Below, one piece after another: positions 33,501 to 40,269 of a DNA stretch of 64,000 nucleotides. Positions within the stretch are counted from its first letter, which is position 1. Each line of letters starts with the position of its first letter. The translations under genes were made by a program, and so were the position numbers. Source of the stretch: Candidatus Woesearchaeota archaeon (lineage in GTDB: Archaea > Nanobdellota > Nanobdellia > Woesearchaeales > UBA583); contig CP060218.1 of assembly GCA_023898345.1 (NCBI GenBank), positions 1,178,001-1,242,000 of the forward strand, read 5' to 3'. The notes under the pieces are model-generated. The model searched no databases and was not told the DNA's origin. It saw only the letters and a list, made by a program, of their open reading frames with translations.

Positions 33501-34356
33501 CGCAATTTCTATCTCCTCCTGTTCCGGTTTGACGGATGTAAGTATACGCTCTGGATGATGGAACTTCACTTGATCCGTTTGCTTGGAGTCTTGTGAAAAC
33601 TATTTGCCTGTTGGCCTGTGCTGTGTTCCTTGTACAAACTTGTGTGTAGATTTTGTAAAGTCCGTCTTGCAAAATTTTTATCTTGTTAGTTCCATTTTGA
33701 AAATAACTTGAATTCATATGAGTCTGATTAGTTAGATTAAGAGTAGTTATCGATAACCCATCATAATTCTGAGCTCCTATTGTATCAACATATTGCATAA
33801 TACCTACCCTTACTTTTTGTGCATACAGATAACAATCTTTACTTGTGAGAGTGGAGCCTGCACTTCCGGAAAATTTATTTATTTCCAATTCTACAAAATC
33901 TCCATTACTCAGGTTGGTAAAAGTACTTGCACTTAGAGCACACTTGTCTCTGTCATCTTCACTATCTCGTACATAACAGTACTGGCGCGAGGGAAGGATT
34001 TCCCCAATATTATTTTTCTGAAGATATCCTTCCATTATGACTCGATTAGTTGCACCGACATTTTCTAATGTGCAGGAATAGGATAGTTTGTACACTCCTG
34101 TTTCGTTTATATACAATCTTGCATTTTGGGAACTACTATGTGTGTAGGCAGTTTGAACAATAGTCTCAGAATCAAAAGTAACATTAATGGGATTTGTTCC
34201 GTCCTGTCCCAGCTGTGTACTTGCATAGATTTGAGAACTGTTATCTAGGATAAGCACACTTGAAACGTTTTGTAGCAAAGAGAAAAAAGAGAGAGTAAAA
34301 ATGAGAACTAGGACAGATACCAAATTCTTTCTTTTTTCTCCTGCGTTGTTATTCAT
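30550..34356 (-). CDS. Large secreted surface protein, 1268 aa
   Basis: An exported adhesin-like protein with an N-terminal signal or anchor (about 12-34, LVSVLVLIFTLSFFSLLQNV). Three related jelly-roll-like modules of about 140 residues follow (about 35-180, 190-330 and 340-465), each with YKLSYS/YKIYTQ/YEISYT strands as in C1q/TNF-like domains. A beta-rich region comes next, then a Gly-rich module (about 760-950, GNGGGGGYGPSGYGG; GGGGGAGGDNDG) common in microbial surface proteins. Two Ig-like modules follow (SPANTSKSISNGTISFNWT). Dozens of NxS/T sequons suggest glycosylation. No C-terminal TM anchor is seen, so attachment is unclear. Confidence 0.8.
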   Translation of the reverse strand: MNNNAGEKRKNLVSVLVLIFTLSFFSLLQNVSSVLILDNSSQIYASTQLGQDGTNPINVTFDSETIVQTAYTHSSSQNARLYINETGVYKLSYSCTLENVGATNRVIMEGYLQKNNIGEILPSRQYCYVRDSEDDRDKCALSASTFTNLSNGDFVELEINKFSGSAGSTLTSKDCYLYAQKVRVGIMQYVDTIGAQNYDGLSITTLNLTNQTHMNSSYFQNGTNKIKILQDGLYKIYTQVCTRNTAQANRQIVFTRLQANGSSEVPSSRAYTYIRQTGTGGDRNCAESVFMANLSSGTNISLLLNKSNNESTGASVTLANMSWLSIEKIESETLAVYEETGGQIIADLSSSPISFDKTISSTKLITALSTSQFKIEKSGFYEISYTLNWDDLQSSDRVIACAFLQINSSEIAPASVSCDYSRGISSAHKSGISETFLLYLDKEASVELLANTSGSLISILPHATSLSIIKLEEAPEVNWEESFLEITGEYKTNEAKQSVNISAYQNNTDITISCISGNCSLITINVSTSFNLSSLEKTEVLFTCNDSKVASYSAVFSLHSTEDPSNENLNVSCNIFPRLAQISPILLFPLENQTLRVPQNKTFSFQSNISCSGLTSNTTCGNVTVYAQYNAPFGSGEDGALVVSSLNTTINTFTYLLSNSSAGNTILQVNDSSLFAQGDEILIIQMQNGSGGNYSAGTYEIANVQSSGPGILEVKSSLSHDYGSGEFDKQNALVTQIVKIPQFTNVTINSGASLSAPAWNGYGGGIVIFRATGTLNSSGYINVSEIGFRGGDCAGCGNGDWGKQGEGYLGLGTESSVNNGNGGGGGYGPSGYGGEPAAGGGHAGQGTDSAGSFDAQGGESVGNINLSTIHFGGGGGAGGDNDGQTPYPQYISGGGIAIVLAKNIVNARVEADGKTGLFPGGAGGTAGSGAGGSILLVSENLTLTDVHAKGGPNISGSGADIGGAGADGRIRLIYNSLSGSTDPNAGSNDSLSSTTEFTRISTVDADTPLFTSSLQGQSCVLNDSQSCLLNWTVNATGLIGSSIVIRVYAISNYSLIAANVSANATINITNQTIITLLSPANTSKSISNGTISFNWTMEGGNENQTCTLYINNNASNSSTCLSYQNNSMTLTLGRGYYSWKIESEDSFGNKENSSTFFFYVIKDKAIRVIKKISSINTDLYATNLSVENLINDDSLSYTLLDFVDINFNDGSHNPAKNFTNISSGWRFNGSTIGWIGNLSNSNKENKSYALAGLSSSYFLRKNLAFGVE

Positions 34357-34528
34357 TATGTACTTTGTACATTATTGTTTTCTTTTTCTAATATTATCTT
34401 GTCTCTTGTAAGCAGTAATTTTTTTTATTTTCCTCAAGTATAAAAAAGAATAATAAGTACGTGAATTATTGAAAAAGGCTGTCTCCAATGCCAGTCTCAA
34501 CGATATTCTTAAAAGAGTGAATATTCAA

Positions 34529-34578
34529 AACTGCAACGGCTTGCAATCTCTTCTACTAAGAGATGATGGCTTGCAGTT
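34529..34578. other. Stable interrupted hairpin in a divergent intergenic region
   Basis: Perfect arms AACTGCAA (34529-34536) and TTGCAGTT (34571-34578) form a base. Above an internal loop is a 7-bp stem ATCTCTT/AAGAGAT with loop CTACT. The octamer GGCTTGCA also occurs twice (34538-34545 and 34568-34575). It could be a small RNA or a regulatory site; no H/ACA or C/D box is present. Confidence 0.4.
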
Positions 34579-34608
34579 CTCCTTCTAAAAAATGCTTGAC
34601 CCTATAGT

Positions 34609-34616
34609 TTTATATA
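34609..34616 (+). promoter_or_regulatory. TATA box of the NIP7-like gene
   Basis: TTTATATA is centred 26 nt before the ATG at 34639, the standard leaderless spacing in this window. Confidence 0.6.
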
Positions 34617-34638
34617 GGAGAAAAAACTCGCAAGAGTA

Positions 34639-35085
34639 ATGGATAAAAAAGACTTGATTCGTTTTTTTGACTTATTTGGAATTGAAAAAGAAAGAATAGA
34701 TTTCTTTTTACAAGATAAATCCCTTGTTGAAAAAAATGGCCACATTTTCTTAAGGGAAGAAGATCTTGATGATGATGTTGTTTACGAGGACTACCTTCTT
34801 TTTATAACATTACAGAAAATACTTCCGTCTCGTTTTCTTCTTGAACAAGTAAGAGAGCTAGGGGGAGCATGCGCTTTTGTTAAATCTGAACAGGCCGCTT
34901 TGATGTTTACGTATGGGAAGGATGTCTTTGAGCAGCATTTGGAAAACGGTGACTCGCTTTCCCTAGAAAAACAGTATCTTTTATTTTTTGAAGACTCTCT
35001 TCTTGGTTATGGTCAACTTAGAAAGGAAAATGGCACTTTACTTTTCCGACCTTTGATGAACATCGGAGAATATCTTAGGGAGTAA
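34639..35085 (+). CDS. NIP7-like pre-PUA/PUA protein
   Basis: A 148-residue protein whose second half follows the NIP7 PUA pattern: FTYGKDVFEQHL, LLGYGQLRKENGTLLFRPLM, then NIGEYLRE, closely paralleling the end of archaeal and eukaryotic NIP7 ribosome-biogenesis factors. The N-terminal ~75 residues are a helical pre-PUA-like region. NIP7 binds RNA during large-subunit maturation, so an RNA-binding role in ribosome assembly or RNA modification is inferred. It is slightly shorter than typical NIP7. A TATA box fixes the start. It is divergent from the giant surface protein. Confidence 0.6.
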   Translation: MDKKDLIRFFDLFGIEKERIDFFLQDKSLVEKNGHIFLREEDLDDDVVYEDYLLFITLQKILPSRFLLEQVRELGGACAFVKSEQAALMFTYGKDVFEQHLENGDSLSLEKQYLLFFEDSLLGYGQLRKENGTLLFRPLMNIGEYLRE

Positions 35086-35146
35086 AACCTCCTCTCTTCA
35101 ATAAGTGGCAGCAAATCTTTAAATAAAATCTTCTTTCAGTTTCAGT

Positions 35147-35950
35147 ATGGATTTTGGAATTATTTTAGTACTCGTCCTTGTCCTCTTGGGCATTTTTATT
35201 GTTGTAAAGTTCATTAAGAAGTTGGTTGCGATTGTTTTTTCGATCTTTCTTATCTTACTTCTTGGTGTTGCCGCTGTTTTTGGTTTAGTCTATCTTGATG
35301 CTCGCCATTTGACAACTACTAGTGACTTTGACGTGTATGTTTTGTACAAAGATGATTCTTCTCAGGTGTCTTTTGGTGTACTTGTTCCAGTCCGTTCTAA
35401 GGAAATTGATTTTTCCCTTATGAGGAATCTTGATGGCGAGGAGCTGTCTCTTAGCGATGAAACTTTGGACAATGAAAATGACTTTAAGCTGATTGTACCT
35501 GATTCAGTTTTTAGTGAAATGATTGAAGGTGAAAGTTATAATATTAGTTCAAGCTTAGAAAAAATTGGCGTTGATGTTGATGCAATTTTGAGTTCTGAAG
35601 ATCTTCACACGCTTATGGATGGCAATGGCGATGTTGATGCATTTGTTGATCTGATCTTGGAAAAAAATGGCATTAGAGGAACTGTTGCAGAGGCTGCTCG
35701 GCCCGTTCTTATTTCAGAAATTAGTGAGGGTCTTAGTGGAGGTGTTTCTCTTCAGGGATTCCTTTTCTTGTCGTCGTTTTATGAAAGTTTACAAGATGAG
35801 CAAGGCCTGATTGTCTTTCTTGATGCTTACAAAAAGGGAGATGTTGAAATTTATCCTGATAGACTTAGTCTGAAACTTTTGAGAGCTTTGCCTGTCGAGA
35901 CTGTTAAGGAAAAGTTGTTCTCTAGTAAAGCTGTTGTTGGCGAACCTTGA
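35147..35950 (+). CDS. Membrane-anchored protein, 267 aa
   Basis: Not recognised. Two closely spaced hydrophobic segments at the N-terminus (about 3-22 and 26-50) are separated by a short KFIKK turn. An external, acidic domain of about 215 residues without Cys follows (VYVLYKDDSSQVSFGVLVPV; NISSSLEKIGVDVDAILSSE). The tail is helical and ends VKEKLFSSKAVVGEP. The box TCTTTAAATAAAA (35116-35128) lies about 26 nt before the ATG, so the transcript is leaderless. It is convergent with the GNAT gene, 2 nt apart. Confidence 0.65.
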   Translation: MDFGIILVLVLVLLGIFIVVKFIKKLVAIVFSIFLILLLGVAAVFGLVYLDARHLTTTSDFDVYVLYKDDSSQVSFGVLVPVRSKEIDFSLMRNLDGEELSLSDETLDNENDFKLIVPDSVFSEMIEGESYNISSSLEKIGVDVDAILSSEDLHTLMDGNGDVDAFVDLILEKNGIRGTVAEAARPVLISEISEGLSGGVSLQGFLFLSSFYESLQDEQGLIVFLDAYKKGDVEIYPDRLSLKLLRALPVETVKEKLFSSKAVVGEP

Positions 35951-35952
35951 AA

Positions 35953-36408
35953 CTATTTCTCTTCTTTTTCTTGAATATTTTTTTCTAGGAGAATTCTATT
36001 CTCAATGCTTTTTGGGAACTGTACAACTTCAAGAAATAGAAAATTTTCTTTTACAAGGTAGGAAAGCATTTCCCTTCTACTGTTTCTTGTTTTTATTCTT
36101 ATTTTTGAATAAGCTCGTTTTTTTGCCCATGTTTCTAAGTACTGCATCAATTTTCTAAGAACTCCTTTTTTTCTTTGCTCAGGTATTACTCCTGCCATCC
36201 AGCAGTAGTATGAACCGTCGTTGTATTTATTATAGCCTAAGACATACCCGGCAGCTTCTTTGTTGACGTATGCAAGAATAAGTAGGGGATCTTTTCCTTT
36301 GCACCTTTGTTCAAAGTATGTTTGCTCGTAAGGTCCAAACTCCGGAACTTTTTTGTTGATTTCAGCTATTTCTTTGTATGTAGTTTCTTTAATGTTGATG
36401 ATTTCCAT
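35953..36408 (-). CDS. GNAT-family N-acetyltransferase
   Basis: A 151-residue acetyl-CoA-dependent acetyltransferase. The core GNAT elements are the beta4 strand (PLLILAYVNKEAAGYVLGYN), the acetyl-CoA loop in motif A (GVIPEQRKKGVLRKLMQYLE; the usual Q/RxxGxG/A appears as RKKGVLRK), and motif B with KIRIKTRNSRREMLSYLVKE. The substrate cannot be predicted. It shares one palindromic TATA region (36428-36436) with the SRP RNA gene transcribed in the opposite direction. Confidence 0.8.
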   Translation of the reverse strand: MEIINIKETTYKEIAEINKKVPEFGPYEQTYFEQRCKGKDPLLILAYVNKEAAGYVLGYNKYNDGSYYCWMAGVIPEQRKKGVLRKLMQYLETWAKKRAYSKIRIKTRNSRREMLSYLVKENFLFLEVVQFPKSIENRILLEKNIQEKEEK

Positions 36409-36427
36409 ACTTTTTCTTAACCTGAAG

Positions 36428-36436
36428 TTTTATAAA
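36428..36436. promoter_or_regulatory. Bidirectional TATA box (SRP RNA / GNAT)
   Basis: TTTTATAAA, containing the palindrome TTTATAAA, lies about 26 nt from the GNAT ATG on the minus strand and about 27 nt from the predicted 5' end of the SRP RNA on the plus strand. Confidence 0.6.
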
Positions 36437-36458
36437 GTTCTTTTCTTTTTTTCCTTTT

Positions 36459-36614
36459 GTGGGTCAGTCCTCGAAGATAAGGTAGAAGCCCTGTCTTCTC
36501 TGGTCTAATGTCTAACGAACCGTGTCAGGAGGGGAACCTAGCAGCACTCATGTTTTTCATCGGATGCTGAGGAATCGCGGGGGGGACGATGCTTTGGGGG
36601 TAGCTGATCCACGG
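36459..36614 (+). ncRNA. ffs: Signal recognition particle RNA (compact form)
   Basis: RNA core of the SRP, binding SRP54 to target nascent secretory proteins. The universal domain-IV signature is clear: GTGTCAGG (36522-36529), a 3-bp AGG/CCT stem with a GGAA tetraloop, then AGCAGCAC (36540-36547), forming the symmetric and asymmetric loops of helix 8. The ends pair perfectly (GTGGGTCAG 36459-36467 with CTGATCCAC 36604-36612, one G-U), and a T-run follows (36615-36619). At about 155 nt it is roughly half the usual archaeal length of ~300 nt, so helix 6 and/or Alu elements must be reduced or missing. Ends are inferred from pairing and the TATA position. Confidence 0.85.
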
Positions 36615-36621
36615 TTTTTCT

Positions 36622-36630
36622 AAAAAAAAA
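36622..36630 (-). terminator. Oligo-T terminator downstream of gyrB
   Basis: Nine T residues on the minus strand, about 30 nt after the gyrB stop, in an A/T-rich stretch. The plus-strand T-run at 36615-36619 would end the SRP RNA. Confidence 0.45.
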
Positions 36631-36659
36631 GTTTATTTTAAATACAATTAAGAAAAAAA

Positions 36660-38555
36660 TTAGATGTCAAGATCTGTTGCAAATTGTGCATTCTCAACAA
36701 TAAAGTTCTTACGTGGTTCTACTTTGTCGCCCATTAACATGGAAAAAGCTTGATCGGCTTCTATTGCATCATCAATGGTGATTTTTTTCAGATATCTGTT
36801 TTCTGGGTCGAGGGTCGTATCCCAAAGTTGCTCTGGATTCATCTCTCCTAAACCTTTGTATCGTTGGATATCAAATTTTATTTCAGGATTTTCTTTTCTA
36901 AATTCTTCTAATTCTAAATCATTGTACAAATATGTTTCTTTCTTTCCTTGTTTTATTTTGTACAGTGGCGGCATTGCGATGTATATGTGTCCTTTGAGAA
37001 TTAAATCTCTAAAGTGTCGGAAGAATAAGGTAAGTATCAGAGTTGCAATGTGCGCTCCATCTACGTCGGCATCGGCCATGATAATAACTTTGTGATACCG
37101 TAATTTTTCTACTGTAAAGTTTTCCCCAAATCCTGTTCCAAGAGCTGTAATGAGTGTCTTGATTTCTTCATTTTCTAGGATCTTGACAAGTCGAGCTTTT
37201 TCAACATTAAGTGGTTTTCCTCTGAGTGGAAGAATTGCTTGTGTTTCCCTTTGTCGGCCTTGCTTTGCTGAACCTCCTGCTGAGTCTCCCTCTACGATAA
37301 AGAGTTCTGAAAGGGTTGGGTCTCTACTTGAACAATCTGCAAGTTTCCCCGGAAGTGATGAGAATTCAAGAACGTTTTTTCTTCGGACTAAATCTCTTGC
37401 TTTTCTTGCTGCTTCTCTTGCTTTTTGTGCTTGTGATGCTTTGTCGATGATGGATTGTGCTGAACGTGGATTTTCGTCTAGGTAGGAATAAAATTTCTCG
37501 TAGAAAACTGTGGAAACAATGTTTTGAACTTCTGGATTTCCGAGTTTGTCTTTTGTTTGTCCTTCAAATTGTGGTTCTGGAACTTGAACGGAAATGATGG
37601 CAGTTATTCCTTCTCTTATGTCGTCTCCGGACAAATTAAGTTTTTTGTCTGCTGCTTTTCCGTTGTTGTTGATGTAATCTTTTATTGCTTTTGTTATTCC
37701 GAGTTTGAAACCGGAAACGTGTGTTCCTCCGCCTGGCGTCGTTACGTTATTTACGAACCCTTCGAGTGTTTCGTTGTAAGAATCTGTGTATGTTAGTGCA
37801 ATGTCAACTCGTACATCTTCTCGTTCTGCTGAAAGTGCAATAATATCTTTGATTGTTTGCTTTGAACCTTGAACGATTTCTTTTACAAACTCTGAAAGTC
37901 CGCCTTCAAAATGGAAGATTTCTTCTTTGTTTGCACGCTCGTCTGTGAACACGATGGTGACTGTTGGGTTGAGGTAGGCTAGTTCTTTGTAGCGCTTTCT
38001 CATTGATTTATAATCAAACTCGATGGTTTGGAAAATGCTACTGTCTGGCCAAAATGTTACTTCTGTTCCTTTTTCTTTTGTTGGTCCTACAAATTCAAGT
38101 CCTTTTTTTGATTTTTGGTTTTCAAATTCTAGTGTATACTCTTTTTCGTCTTTGAAGATTCTTGCAATTAGTTTTGTCGAGAGTGCGTTTACGACGGATG
38201 CTCCTACTCCGTGCAGCCCTCCTGAAACTTTGTACGAGTTCTTGTCAAATTTTCCTCCTGCGTGCAAAACGGTGAAAACAACTTCGGCTGCTGAAATTCC
38301 TTCTTTGTGCTTGTCTACGGGAATTCCTCGTCCATTATCTTTTACGGTGACGGAATTGTCAGGATGGATGGTGATATTTATTTTGTCGCAATGTCCTGCT
38401 AGTGCTTCGTCGATGGAGTTGTCTACTAATTCTTTTACAAGGTGATGTAATCCGTCAATTCCTGTACCTCCAATATACATTCCGGGACGTTTTCTGACGG
38501 CTTCTAGTCCTTTGAGAACTTTAATGTTGTCTGCTCCGTATGATGAGTCTGTCAT
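36660..38555 (-). CDS. gyrB: DNA gyrase subunit B
   Basis: ATPase/TOPRIM subunit of the bacterial-type topoisomerase that introduces negative supercoils. The 631-residue protein shows the GHKL ATPase motifs (LVDNSIDEALAG; DNGRGIPVDKH; GGLHGVGASVVNALS), the transducer domain, the TOPRIM motifs EGDSAGGSAKQGR and MADADVDGAH, and the C-terminal QRYKGLGEMNPEQLW. The length matches compact GyrB of Gram-positive type. The frame can begin at TTG 38567, but TTTAAAAAG (38578-38586) puts the start at ATG 38555. gyrA is not adjacent; the SRP RNA follows. Confidence 0.95.
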   Translation of the reverse strand: MTDSSYGADNIKVLKGLEAVRKRPGMYIGGTGIDGLHHLVKELVDNSIDEALAGHCDKINITIHPDNSVTVKDNGRGIPVDKHKEGISAAEVVFTVLHAGGKFDKNSYKVSGGLHGVGASVVNALSTKLIARIFKDEKEYTLEFENQKSKKGLEFVGPTKEKGTEVTFWPDSSIFQTIEFDYKSMRKRYKELAYLNPTVTIVFTDERANKEEIFHFEGGLSEFVKEIVQGSKQTIKDIIALSAEREDVRVDIALTYTDSYNETLEGFVNNVTTPGGGTHVSGFKLGITKAIKDYINNNGKAADKKLNLSGDDIREGITAIISVQVPEPQFEGQTKDKLGNPEVQNIVSTVFYEKFYSYLDENPRSAQSIIDKASQAQKAREAARKARDLVRRKNVLEFSSLPGKLADCSSRDPTLSELFIVEGDSAGGSAKQGRQRETQAILPLRGKPLNVEKARLVKILENEEIKTLITALGTGFGENFTVEKLRYHKVIIMADADVDGAHIATLILTLFFRHFRDLILKGHIYIAMPPLYKIKQGKKETYLYNDLELEEFRKENPEIKFDIQRYKGLGEMNPEQLWDTTLDPENRYLKKITIDDAIEADQAFSMLMGDKVEPRKNFIVENAQFATDLDI

Positions 38556-38672
38556 AGGAAAATCCAAAGGGAATCCCTTTAAAAAGTTTTGTTGTAGTAG
38601 GAAAGGGAATGATGAGTGGGAATGAGGGATTAGGGAAAAAGTTGGAGTGTAGTCGTAAAAGGATTTCGTAGA

Positions 38673-38682
38673 ATTTATAAAA
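38673..38682 (+). promoter_or_regulatory. TATA box of the DUF6159-like gene
   Basis: ATTTATAAAA is centred 27 nt before the ATG at 38705. Confidence 0.55.
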
Positions 38683-38704
38683 AATTCTCTCTTTACTTTG
38701 GGCT

Positions 38705-39562
38705 ATGGGAACATTCTCTCGAAGTTGGAAACTCACTAAGTTAAGTTTCTCTGTTATTGGAAAGGATAAGGAGCTTCTTCTTTTTCCTCTTCTTAGCGGA
38801 GTTTTTTCACTCCTCTTCCTTTTGGCACTTATTGTCCCGGGAATCTTTTTTGGAGGCTATTTTTCTCTTGATAATGATCAGGTTGGTGCTCTTTCTCTTC
38901 TTATTGTCTTTTTGTTGTATTTTGGTTTAGCATTTATTTCTACATTTTTCAATACTGCTGTTGTGTATACGACAAAGAAAAGGTTTGAAGGCGGGAATGC
39001 GACGTTTGGTGAAAGTCTTTCTTTTGTATTCTCACGTATTTATTTAGTCTTTTTGTGGTCGGTTGTTTCTGCAAGTGTTGGGCTTTTGCTGCGACTTCTT
39101 GAAAAGGCATCTGAACGTCTTGGACTTGTCGGAAATTTACTTATGAGTGTTGTTATTAGTATGTTTGGCTTTGCATGGAGTCTTATTACTTTGTTTGTTG
39201 TTCCGGCGATGGTCTACTATGATTTGACGCCTTTTGATGCTATTAAGAAATCCTCGGACAGTTTGCGAAAAACTTGGGGAGAACAATTTACTCGCATTTT
39301 TGGACTTGGTGCAATTCAGTTTGTAGCCTTTGTTCTTGTTCTTGTTTTTGGTTTTCTTCTCTTTTCGCTTCTGAGTCCTTTTGGTTCGGCTGGTGTTCTA
39401 ACTGCTCTTGGCATCACTGGAGTTTTATTGCTTTTTGTTTACTTACTTTTTTCTGTCGCTAATGCTGTGTTTAGTACTGCACTTTTTGTGTACGCCGACA
39501 AAGGAAAAATTCCTGGTGACTTCGATGAAGAAGTGCTTGCATCTTCTGTTGCAAAGAAGTAA
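38705..39562 (+). CDS. DUF6159-like polytopic membrane protein
   Basis: A 285-residue membrane protein with about six hydrophobic segments, starting MGTFSRSWKLTKLSFSVIGK, with DKELLLFPLLSGVFSL next. This is the characteristic opening of the DUF6159 family found in bacteria and archaea. The segment TPFDAIKKSSDSLRKTWGEQ between membrane spans is also typical. No biochemical function is known for the family. It is probably monocistronic, with its own TATA box. Confidence 0.7.
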   Translation: MGTFSRSWKLTKLSFSVIGKDKELLLFPLLSGVFSLLFLLALIVPGIFFGGYFSLDNDQVGALSLLIVFLLYFGLAFISTFFNTAVVYTTKKRFEGGNATFGESLSFVFSRIYLVFLWSVVSASVGLLLRLLEKASERLGLVGNLLMSVVISMFGFAWSLITLFVVPAMVYYDLTPFDAIKKSSDSLRKTWGEQFTRIFGLGAIQFVAFVLVLVFGFLLFSLLSPFGSAGVLTALGITGVLLLFVYLLFSVANAVFSTALFVYADKGKIPGDFDEEVLASSVAKK

Positions 39563-39675
39563 TGTTTTCTTTTTTGTTGCTTTTTTCTTAGGACAATTCT
39601 TATAAATGTGCATTCCCTTGCCCTTTGTACGAGGATGGTTTTTCAGTAAAGGATTATTCTCATTTAATGTAAAAA

Positions 39676-40209
39676 ATGGAAATTTCAGATAGTAAAGTTG
39701 TGAGAATGCACTACAAAGGAACTCTTGAAAATGGGGAAGTTTTTGACTCTTCAGAAAGCAGAGAACCGCTTACTTTTTTGTACGGGCGCGGAATGATTAT
39801 TCCTGGTCTTGAAAAGGCAATTGTTGGCTTGAAGGCTGGCGATAAGAAAACTGTGAATGTTACTTGTGAGGAAGCTTATGGTCCGGTGAACGATGCTGCT
39901 GTTCAGGAAGTTCCTAAAGACCAGTTTCCTCCTGAGATTGAATTGAAGGAAGGTCTTCAGCTTATGGCTCAGGGTCCAGAGGGTGCTTTTCCTCTTGTTG
40001 TAAAAGCGCTAAAGGAAAGCTCTGTCGTTGTTGATTTCAACCACCCTCTTGCTGGGAAGAACTTGAACTTTGACGTGGAAATTGTTGAAGTGAGAGAGCC
40101 GACACAAGAAGAGCTTGAACACGGACATGCTCATGGCGCTGGCAGTGCTCATGACCATGGCGAAGACGAAGAAGAAGTTCCTGAAGACGAACAGGAAAAG
40201 AAAGAGTAA
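39676..40209 (+). CDS. slyD: FKBP-type peptidyl-prolyl isomerase, SlyD-like
   Basis: A 177-residue cis-trans prolyl isomerase and chaperone. The FKBP core (VRMHYKGTLENGEVFDSS; PGLEKAIVGLKAGDKKTV) is interrupted by an insert-in-flap domain (EEAYGPVNDAAVQEVPKDQF to AQGPEGAFPLVVKAL), as in SlyD and archaeal short FKBPs. The tail is His-rich and then acidic (HGHAHGAGSAHDHGEDEEE), a probable nickel/zinc-binding segment as in bacterial SlyD. The A/T stretch TCATTTAATG lies close to the start, while a better box (CTTATAAATG, about 39598-39607) is about 74 nt upstream, implying a leader. Confidence 0.9.
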   Translation: MEISDSKVVRMHYKGTLENGEVFDSSESREPLTFLYGRGMIIPGLEKAIVGLKAGDKKTVNVTCEEAYGPVNDAAVQEVPKDQFPPEIELKEGLQLMAQGPEGAFPLVVKALKESSVVVDFNHPLAGKNLNFDVEIVEVREPTQEELEHGHAHGAGSAHDHGEDEEEVPEDEQEKKE

Positions 40210-40240
40210 TTTTATTTTTTTCTTTTGTAAAGCCAGTATG

Positions 40241-40249
40241 TTTATATAA
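40241..40249 (+). promoter_or_regulatory. TATA box of the phosphoesterase-PIN operon
   Basis: TTTATATAA is centred 25 nt before the ATG at 40270. Confidence 0.6.
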
Positions 40250-40269
40250 GTTTTCTTCCTTACTCTTTC

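Noticed and set aside
34529..34578. Reading the hairpin as an H/ACA or C/D guide RNA
   Set aside because: No ACA/ANA follows on either strand and no C (RUGAUGA) plus D (CUGA) pair brackets it.
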